Assembly: GCA_041648305.1 (NCBI GenBank)
Contig: JBAZPI010000005.1
Location: forward strand, 1 to 30,031
Direction: 5' to 3'
DNA: 30,031 nucleotides
From: JABILX01 sp041648305
GTDB lineage: Bacteria > Patescibacteriota > Gracilibacteria > UBA1369 > LOWO2-01-FULL-3
Below, in pieces: positions 7,665 to 13,145 of this stretch. Each line of letters begins with the position of its first letter. The stretch's first letter is position 1. Below the pieces are notes generated by a model, which was not told the DNA's origin, searched no databases, and worked only from the letters and a program-made list of their open reading frames with translations. The position numbers and the translations under genes are program-made.

Positions 7665-8168
7665 ATGTCTTCTAACTTGCTTTTCTTTCCCTATAAGGGA
7701 CAAAAATTACCTAAGGATTTTAAATGTTTGCCAAAAAATGAGCCGTTGGTAGATTTTTTCAATAAATCAGCGGGTAAGTGTGTGAAAAATATTGTTTCTA
7801 AAATTTTTATAATTAAAAATGAAGAGGGAGCATTTTTGGGTTACGTAGCTTTGGCTTTAAAAAATATAACAAGAAATGCTCTGAATCCGCCCAAATCTGA
7901 TGGAATATTTGATCGTCCAGCGCTAGTTATAGGGCAATTGTTGATAGGTGAAAATTTTAGGCGACAAGGTTGCGGAAAGGCTGTGTTAAAATGGGTGATT
8001 GCTATTGTGCGTGTAGTGGGGAATTTTGTTCCTCTGAGATTGTTGGTTGTAGAGGCTTTACATGATGATGCAAAAAAATACTATGAAGATAGGGGATTTA
8101 AGCCCTTGCCTGGTGATCCTTATACTTTGGTTCTTGATTTGTTGAAGATTTTAGAGGGGAAAGGTTGA
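7665..8168 (+). CDS. GNAT-family N-acetyltransferase, TacT-like
   Basis: A 167-residue GCN5-related acetyltransferase using acetyl-CoA. The acetyl-CoA pyrophosphate-binding motif is RRQGCGKAVL (100-RQGCG-104), preceded by the strand PALVIGQLLIG. A late helix-strand region, DDAKKYYEDRGFKPLPGDP, carries Tyr139/Tyr140 where TacT-type toxins have a catalytic tyrosine. The order (strand with a Gly-Tyr end, GQL strand, motif A, Tyr-Tyr-x4-GF) resembles TacT/AtaT-like toxins that acetylate aminoacyl-tRNA, usually next to a small antitoxin gene, as here. An ordinary metabolite or protein acetyltransferase remains possible. The stop overlaps the TTG start of the next ORF (TTGA), suggesting translational coupling. 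Confidence 0.8.
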   Translation: MSSNLLFFPYKGQKLPKDFKCLPKNEPLVDFFNKSAGKCVKNIVSKIFIIKNEEGAFLGYVALALKNITRNALNPPKSDGIFDRPALVIGQLLIGENFRRQGCGKAVLKWVIAIVRVVGNFVPLRLLVVEALHDDAKKYYEDRGFKPLPGDPYTLVLDLLKILEGKG

Positions 8169-8440
8169 TTGTTTGGAATAGTGTTTGTTTTCTCTTCTTT
8201 GCGAATCCTATGCTTATATTTGTGCCTGTGCTTACGCATGATTTAAATCCTTGGAGTATTTTGTTACTCTGGTTCTTTTTGAATGCTTTGATGCTTTTTT
8301 TGATTATATCTTTTGTGTCTAAATTTCGGTTTACCATGCTATACGTGATGTGTGCGCTTGTTAGTGTTATTGTTATTTTTGCTCTTGGGGTGTTCGGCGT
8401 TATTATGTTAAGTGCTTTTGGTGGTAATCTGGCTGGGTAA
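8165..8440 (+). CDS. Small membrane protein, three predicted TM segments
   Basis: A 91-residue very hydrophobic protein with about three membrane spans (residues ~5-22, ~30-50 and ~56-85), no charged loops of note and no recognisable family. The TTG start overlaps the GNAT stop by 4 nt; the first in-frame ATG is at 8210, which would remove part of span 1. Coupled translation with the GNAT gene favours the TTG. Its role is unknown. Confidence 0.55.
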   Translation: MIVWNSVCFLFFANPMLIFVPVLTHDLNPWSILLLWFFLNALMLFLIISFVSKFRFTMLYVMCALVSVIVIFALGVFGVIMLSAFGGNLAG

Positions 8441-8536
8441 TTTTCTTAATTATGTAAGAAAAAAAGCTTTTAAACGCATCGTTGTTATGGTGTAATGATG
8501 GTTGTGTTCTGTTTTTTAGTTTTTAACTAAAATTTT

Positions 8537-9982
8537 ATGGAAGGAGTATTCTCATCTGTTTATGCTTTTATAAGTGAGTTTTTTAGGGGTTTATTTTTTT
8601 CGATGAATGATCCCGAGTTCGTAACTTTTTTATTAATGTTTCTGATTGTGGATTTTCTGGTTTTTTCTTCTGTTTTGATGAAGTGGAGGTTTAAGGCATT
8701 TTTTATCTTTTGGGCAGTTGTTATTGCATTATCTCTTCTTGGTATGTTGTTGAGTTTTGCTAGGCATTGTAGTGGGGAGCAGTGTTTAGGAAACGCTATG
8801 TTATTTATGTATTCTTTTATTTTTTTGGTTCCAAATATTTTTATTCCTTTATTCGTACTTCTTTTCTTCAAATTGTTTAAGGTCGATAAGTTTTGGAAGG
8901 TGGTTGTGGCGTCTTTGACTTTTGGGTGTGTTGTTTTTGGAATTCTTTTTGGTTTGAAGGTTTTGGCTGACGAAGAGGATGAAAATCTTGTTGTACATGA
9001 TCAAGTGACTGAAAAAATTGAAGCAACTGACGTGAAGGCTCCGAGCGTTACTCCGATTGATACTTCGGTTGGTGAGGAGGAGGTTGGTGAAGAGGTCGGT
9101 GTTGAAGTTGAATCCGAGGCTGTGCAGATAACTCCCGATGAAGAAAATATTGAGTTAATAAAGAAATATTACGGAGAGCTCTGGGTTGATGAGCTTGAAG
9201 AAGCTTATGCGATGAAGTATGAGCCGAAGGAAAGTTTTAAAACTTTCGAAGGCTGGTATAAGAATACTCTTTATGCTGCTCCTAGTGATTTTGAAGGTTT
9301 AGGGGAGAATAAATACAGTTTTGTAGTTGATTTGATGGAGGATGATGGGGGCAACGAACGTTACAATGTGACAATGCAGGTCATTGATGGCAAATTGAAG
9401 ACGATCTCGTCTAAGGAGATAACTTCTTTGATGATTGATGCTGAAAAAGTTTTTGACAGCTCTTTGAAAGCTTGTGCGAAATGGGAAAATGGAGATGAAA
9501 AACTTTATGTTGTCCGAAATGGTGTCGAAGTTTTGGCTGATAGTATTGTTGAAAAGAGTGACGACTTGAGCAGTAAATTTGAGTCGTTTGAGGATTTGAA
9601 ATTTTCCAAAAGCGGCAGGTATTTAATGTACAAAATCCCGGGTTGGGAGGGGGAATGGTTGAAGGTTTACGATACGGTTGATTTGAAGATGGTTCATGTA
9701 GCCGGGGCTGCCGGTGGTTTAATGGGGTTGACTGATGACGAAAAACATTTTTATCAGTGCGAAGGGACGGGGATGGCTGGCGGTTTTATCGAGGTTTACA
9801 GTGTGCCGGGGTTTGAGCTGGAGGAGAATCTTTTTCAATTGCATGCTGGTGATGATGTTGGTGCCGGAGGTCGGTGCATATATGATTCCGCGACAAATTC
9901 GCTTAAATATGATTTGTGGATAATGGGCAGTGATCCTGCAATAGATCCTCCACCGTGGTATACGTATTATTTTGAGGAGTAG
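8537..9982 (+). CDS. Membrane-anchored protein with acidic linker and large C-terminal domain
   Basis: An unrecognised 481-residue protein. Residues ~1-145 contain about four membrane segments (for example FVTFLLMFLIVDFLVFSSVL and FIFLVPNIFIPLFVLLFF). Residues ~146-205 are an acidic, Val/Glu-rich linker that looks disordered. Residues ~206-481 are hydrophilic and probably extracytoplasmic, beginning with ELIKKYYGELWVDELEEAY and continuing with strand-rich sequence that ends in PPPWYTYYFEE. The later part (LKFSKSGRYLMYKI, WLKVYDTVDLKMVHVAG) resembles WD/beta-propeller-type repeats, but too weakly to assign. The start is an ATG after an AT-rich stretch without Shine-Dalgarno motif. Confidence 0.75.
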   Translation: MEGVFSSVYAFISEFFRGLFFSMNDPEFVTFLLMFLIVDFLVFSSVLMKWRFKAFFIFWAVVIALSLLGMLLSFARHCSGEQCLGNAMLFMYSFIFLVPNIFIPLFVLLFFKLFKVDKFWKVVVASLTFGCVVFGILFGLKVLADEEDENLVVHDQVTEKIEATDVKAPSVTPIDTSVGEEEVGEEVGVEVESEAVQITPDEENIELIKKYYGELWVDELEEAYAMKYEPKESFKTFEGWYKNTLYAAPSDFEGLGENKYSFVVDLMEDDGGNERYNVTMQVIDGKLKTISSKEITSLMIDAEKVFDSSLKACAKWENGDEKLYVVRNGVEVLADSIVEKSDDLSSKFESFEDLKFSKSGRYLMYKIPGWEGEWLKVYDTVDLKMVHVAGAAGGLMGLTDDEKHFYQCEGTGMAGGFIEVYSVPGFELEENLFQLHAGDDVGAGGRCIYDSATNSLKYDLWIMGSDPAIDPPPWYTYYFEE

Positions 9983-10031
9983 AGGGGAGTTGGGTTTTGC
10001 CAATCCGTCGCGCAATTCACGTTCGTTAGGG

Positions 10032-10060
10032 TTGTCGGAACCCCTCTTTTGTTGTATAAT
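10032..10060 (+). promoter_or_regulatory. Promoter TTGTCG-N17-TATAAT for the 10086 gene
   Basis: TTGTCG (10032-10037) and TATAAT (10055-10060) are 17 nt apart. The ATG at 10086 follows after 25 nt, which supports this start over an upstream extension of the same frame beginning at 9972. Confidence 0.6.
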
Positions 10061-10085
10061 TAGACGATATTTAACAAAAACAAAA

Positions 10086-10715
10086 ATGAAAACAAAAAGG
10101 CGACAGTTTATTGCGAATGCTGGAACTCTTTTGGGCTTACTCACAATTCTTGGGTTGTGTGTTCTGCCTGTGGGCAATAGTCCGGATTACAGTGCGGCCG
10201 TTACGAATTATATTCTTTTTCCGAACATGCTGGAGATGACTCTTCCGGTTGAATGTCCTACTTCTGCTGCTAAGGTCGTTTATAATAACACTTCGAATGT
10301 TTTATATGCGGATGCGTCTTCGACTCCTGTTTATTCCAGTTTTCTCAGTTTCTATAATGCTTTGAAATCGGAAATTTCCGCGAATGGTGGAAAAGCAAAA
10401 TGTCCTTACGAATTTAAGCTTTATACTATGGGGGTCGATTCTTCAAGGACTAGATTGCTATCGGATGGTTATGCTATGCAGACATATATTTGCAGAGGTG
10501 CTGAAATCGTAGCCGGTCTAGGTGGAAAGGAGGGGAGCATTAGTTGTTATAAAAGTATGTCAAATGGTGGAAGAATATCATTTTCTTTTTGGAATGATTA
10601 CACGACCGGTACATTTGTCGGATATACTCTTTACTACTTAACATCTGGAAATGACTATCGAATTCAGGATCCTGTCTATGGCGTAAAGGTATCCAGGTTA
10701 CCTGCGAATCAGTAG
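10086..10715 (+). CDS. Exported hypothetical protein with Tat-type signal
   Basis: A 209-residue protein whose N-terminus, KTKRRQFIANAG, matches the twin-arginine consensus well (Arg5-Arg6-Gln-Phe), followed by a hydrophobic core to about residue 28. The rest is rich in Ser, Tyr and Asn with four Cys (near CPTS, KCPYE, YICRG, ISCYK) that could form two disulfides after export. No family recognised. The frame is open from 9972, but the promoter lies at 10032-10060 and the signal peptide begins at 10086, so I use that ATG. It ends 4 nt before the convergent transglycosylase gene. Confidence 0.75.
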   Translation: MKTKRRQFIANAGTLLGLLTILGLCVLPVGNSPDYSAAVTNYILFPNMLEMTLPVECPTSAAKVVYNNTSNVLYADASSTPVYSSFLSFYNALKSEISANGGKAKCPYEFKLYTMGVDSSRTRLLSDGYAMQTYICRGAEIVAGLGGKEGSISCYKSMSNGGRISFSFWNDYTTGTFVGYTLYYLTSGNDYRIQDPVYGVKVSRLPANQ

Positions 10716-10719
10716 TGTC

Positions 10720-12222
10720 TCACACCAGAGTTCCCGAGTCCGCTTGAGATTCTTCTTTAAGAGGTTTTTCTCTTGCGGCGTATTCGTATTGCGAGTCGAT
10801 TCTATCAATTCTATCAATTGATGCTTTTGCGAGCTTGCAGGTTTGTGAGTATTTATCGTATCTGTTCTTTTTGTAGGCGAGAAAGTGTTCTGCTGCGGCA
10901 ACTCTTGCTTGTGAATATTTATCTTTGTTTGCGAAGGCTCTTGCATGTCCCGGCACGTGATAATACCATCTTATTTTTGCCATACGAGTCATTCCGTCTT
11001 TGTCCAGCTCATCGTTTGTCATGTCTGTGTTCTCATCTATGTCGTAGTTGAAGAATTGTGCTCCCTTTTTTAATTTAATGGCTACGGATAGGATGTCTGC
11101 AAGGGGGTTTGTTCCTCTTCCAATTGTGAGAGGATTTTCTTGTGTGTAGTTTGACATTATTTGTTGGAAGAGGGGAGTTTTCTTTACATCTTCCCATGCT
11201 TCTAAATGCAGTTGTCCCATCCCGATAGCTTTTCCTCCGTCGCCCACTTTCCCAGGGAAACTTAGTCCGTTTTCGTGGTAGAGTACGGCGATAATCATGT
11301 ATGGGGGGAGTTTTACTTTGCCTGCAGCGTAGTGGATTACTTTAAGTAAATTTGGTCTGTTTGTTATTTTATCTATACTTGTTCCTTTTGCGCATTCCTG
11401 TGCGGCCAGTTGGATGGTTTTCTCTGTGATTGGGCCTTTAAGTGATTCGGACAAGGTTTTTTTCTGTTCTGGGGTTAGTTGCTGCCAGTTTGATGGGTCG
11501 GAGCTTGGGGAGTCGGAACTTTCTCTTTCTCTGTATTCCTGGTAGGTTGTTTCCCCTTCTTTCCTTGTCTGCTTTTCTTTCGCTAGTAATGTGTTGAGTT
11601 GTGCTTTGTCTGCTAGTGGGGGACTCCGGACATATACAACGTCGCCTGAGTGTGTGGCCAGATATTCGCCTGTTGCTTCGTCGCGATAGCCGACGCGTTC
11701 TACTCCTTTGTGCGTGATGATGGCTCTTTGCCCGAATCTATATTTGCCATCTAGAGTTATGACAAGTATGCGAGAATATTCCGGTGGCATGACGTCTCCA
11801 AGGCCGATTTCCATTTCGTGGTCGAGGCCGCTTAATGTATTGAATTTCATGTAGTCCAGTTTTAGTCCGCCATCTGTTTGCTTGTCCGTATATTGGGCGA
11901 GACGGTGCTTCATTTCTTCTTGGACTTTGTTTTCGTCGCCGTTCAAAAGAGCCGTATTGAATCTGATATCTTTAATTGAAGCGGCTTTGATTTTTGCTTC
12001 ATCTTTTTTCCTCGCTGCTTCATCTTCGGCGAGGTGTTCGAGTTCCGCTTGAAGGTTTTTTTGAAGTTTTTGACTTTCGGGAGTTTGGTGTTCGGTTAAG
12101 AGATCCTCTCCTGTTTCTTCAGATAGGTTTTGTTTTTCTTTTTTCAAACCATCCGGTTTTGGTGGTTTCGCCGATTCTGGTGGATTTCCTTTAAGTCCTT
12201 TTTGTTTGTTGTCTAGACCCAT
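10720..12222 (-). CDS. Lytic transglycosylase-like protein (SLT domain) with long charged N-terminus
   Basis: A 500-residue protein with a C-terminal soluble-lytic-transglycosylase-type domain that would cleave the MurNAc-GlcNAc bond of peptidoglycan. The catalytic glutamate is in YHENG (Glu317), followed by the diagnostic GMGQLH (334-339). Residues 1-80 are highly charged and probably disordered or coiled coil. Residues ~85-205 look like a separate beta-rich domain (RILVITLDGKYRFG, GDVVYVRSPP). There is no signal peptide or membrane segment, unusual for a wall-acting enzyme, so export could be non-classical or lysis-linked. TATAAT (12250-12245 on this strand) lies 22 nt before the ATG. Confidence 0.8.
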   Translation of the reverse strand: MGLDNKQKGLKGNPPESAKPPKPDGLKKEKQNLSEETGEDLLTEHQTPESQKLQKNLQAELEHLAEDEAARKKDEAKIKAASIKDIRFNTALLNGDENKVQEEMKHRLAQYTDKQTDGGLKLDYMKFNTLSGLDHEMEIGLGDVMPPEYSRILVITLDGKYRFGQRAIITHKGVERVGYRDEATGEYLATHSGDVVYVRSPPLADKAQLNTLLAKEKQTRKEGETTYQEYRERESSDSPSSDPSNWQQLTPEQKKTLSESLKGPITEKTIQLAAQECAKGTSIDKITNRPNLLKVIHYAAGKVKLPPYMIIAVLYHENGLSFPGKVGDGGKAIGMGQLHLEAWEDVKKTPLFQQIMSNYTQENPLTIGRGTNPLADILSVAIKLKKGAQFFNYDIDENTDMTNDELDKDGMTRMAKIRWYYHVPGHARAFANKDKYSQARVAAAEHFLAYKKNRYDKYSQTCKLAKASIDRIDRIDSQYEYAAREKPLKEESQADSGTLV

Positions 12223-12244
12223 TTGAATATAGTTTTATCCGTAC

Positions 12245-12250
12245 ATTATA
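12245..12250 (-). promoter_or_regulatory. -10 box TATAAT of the transglycosylase gene
   Basis: A perfect TATAAT on the minus strand, preceded by TG-less GG, 22 nt upstream of the ATG at 12222. No good -35 hexamer is visible at 16-18 nt. Confidence 0.45.
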
Positions 12251-12322
12251 CCAGAAATTCGATTGTGATTCAATCTGTTAAGGGAGGATTGCGGTTTCTC
12301 GGGCGGTTCTTGGGCGAAGTTT

Positions 12323-12850
12323 TTGATTGATTTTATTTGGGAAAGTAATGAAAATGACTTTGTGGACGTTTGTGTCAAAAAAAGAAGATGGACTGTTGAA
12401 GAATTACGGGAGGCGATTGTTGATTCGTCGAGTTATAGACAGGTCATAAAAAGATTAGGTTTAAGACCCGCTGGTGGTAACTATGAACAGGTTAAGAAAT
12501 ATATTGCTGAGAATAATTTTAGTGTTTCACATTTTACTGGCAAGGGATGGAGTAAGGGGATGAGAGGTGTTGGTAGGCCTAGAATTGCATTGCGTGATAT
12601 TTTGAGAAATGGTACACATTTTCAGAGCTATAAGTTGAAAAAAAGATTATTTGATTGGGGACTAAAACAAGAGTGGTGTGAGGAGTGTGGTTGGAATGAA
12701 AGAACGAAAGATGGTTATTTGCCCCTAGAGTTGGACCATATCAACGGGGATAGGTGTGATAATCGGTTGAAAAATTTAAGAATTTTGTGTCCTAATTGTC
12801 ATAGTTTGAAATCTACTCACAGAGGTAGAAATAAGTCTAAAGTGTTTTGA
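12323..12850 (+). CDS. HNH endonuclease directly upstream of tRNA-Leu
   Basis: A 175-residue HNH nuclease of the homing/phage type. Residues ~20-70 (RWTVEELREAIVDSSSYRQV, then LGLRPAGGNYEQVKKYI) form a helical DNA-recognition module common in these proteins. The C-terminal zinc-supported HNH core shows CEECGW, LELDHINGDRCDN (catalytic His after Asp) and LRILCPNCHSLKSTHRGRN, giving two CxxC pairs. No in-frame ATG occurs before residue ~80, so the start is TTG at 12323 or a nearby GTG such as 12359. The stop is 3 nt before tRNA-Leu on the same strand, which makes tRNA-Leu or its flank a candidate target. Nuclease identity is firm; start and target are inferred. Confidence 0.85.
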   Translation: MIDFIWESNENDFVDVCVKKRRWTVEELREAIVDSSSYRQVIKRLGLRPAGGNYEQVKKYIAENNFSVSHFTGKGWSKGMRGVGRPRIALRDILRNGTHFQSYKLKKRLFDWGLKQEWCEECGWNERTKDGYLPLELDHINGDRCDNRLKNLRILCPNCHSLKSTHRGRNKSKVF

Positions 12851-12853
12851 AAT

Positions 12854-12939
12854 GCCCGGGTGGTGGAATGGTATACACGCAACACTTAAAATGTTGTGGT
12901 CGAAAGGCCATGTGGGTTCAATTCCCGCCCCGGGCACCA
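12854..12939 (+). tRNA. tRNA-Leu (anticodon TAA)
   Basis: An 86-nt class II tRNA. Acceptor GCCCGGG pairs with CCCGGGC, the anticodon stem CAACA/TGTTG holds the loop CTTAAAA (anticodon TAA), the long variable arm is TGGTC-GAAA-GGCCA, and the T arm is GTGGG-TTCAATT-CCCGC. Discriminator A and CCA are encoded. The 3' part recurs at 15976-16012. Confidence 0.96.
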
Positions 12940-12942
12940 AAT
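12906..12942 (+). repeat. Direct repeat, left copy (tRNA-Leu 3' end; attL-like)
   Basis: A 37-nt stretch from the variable arm (GGCCATG) through CCA plus AAT is identical to 15976-16012. This is the left border of a ~3.07-kb cassette holding two genes. Confidence 0.83.
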
Positions 12943-12981
12943 ATGAGGTGAAAAGCTCTACTAAAAAAGCCCCAAAAATGT

Positions 12982-12987
12982 TATAAT
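12982..12987 (+). promoter_or_regulatory. -10 box TATAAT, leaderless type, inside the tRNA-Leu cassette
   Basis: A perfect TATAAT 9 nt before the ATG of the 48-aa ORF at 12997 and 43 nt after the tRNA-Leu CCA. No clear -35 is visible. The cassette promoter again lies just inside the duplicated tRNA end. Confidence 0.5.
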
Positions 12988-12996
12988 GTCCTTGAA

Positions 12997-13143
12997 ATGG
13001 ACTTAAAACAAAAACACAAAATATTATCCGACATTTTGCGCCTCACCAAAAAGGAATACCGCAAAAATAAGGAAAAAACAGAATCGACCAGCGATTTGAG
13101 GATGGAGACTGGAAATGTTTTAAAAAAACTTAATAAGTCGTAA
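12997..13143 (+). CDS. Small basic protein, 48 aa, upstream of the repeat protein
   Basis: A 48-residue ORF from ATG 12997 to TAA 13143, Lys-rich (about one quarter Lys), starting MDLKQKHKILSDILRLTKKE and ending VLKKLNKS; probably one or two helices. It is preceded by TATAAT and ends 2 nt before the start of the 934-aa gene, so the two are almost certainly co-transcribed. It could be a partner, an immunity-type protein or only a leader peptide. No family recognised. Confidence 0.55.
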   Translation: MDLKQKHKILSDILRLTKKEYRKNKEKTESTSDLRMETGNVLKKLNKS

Positions 13144-13145
13144 AA

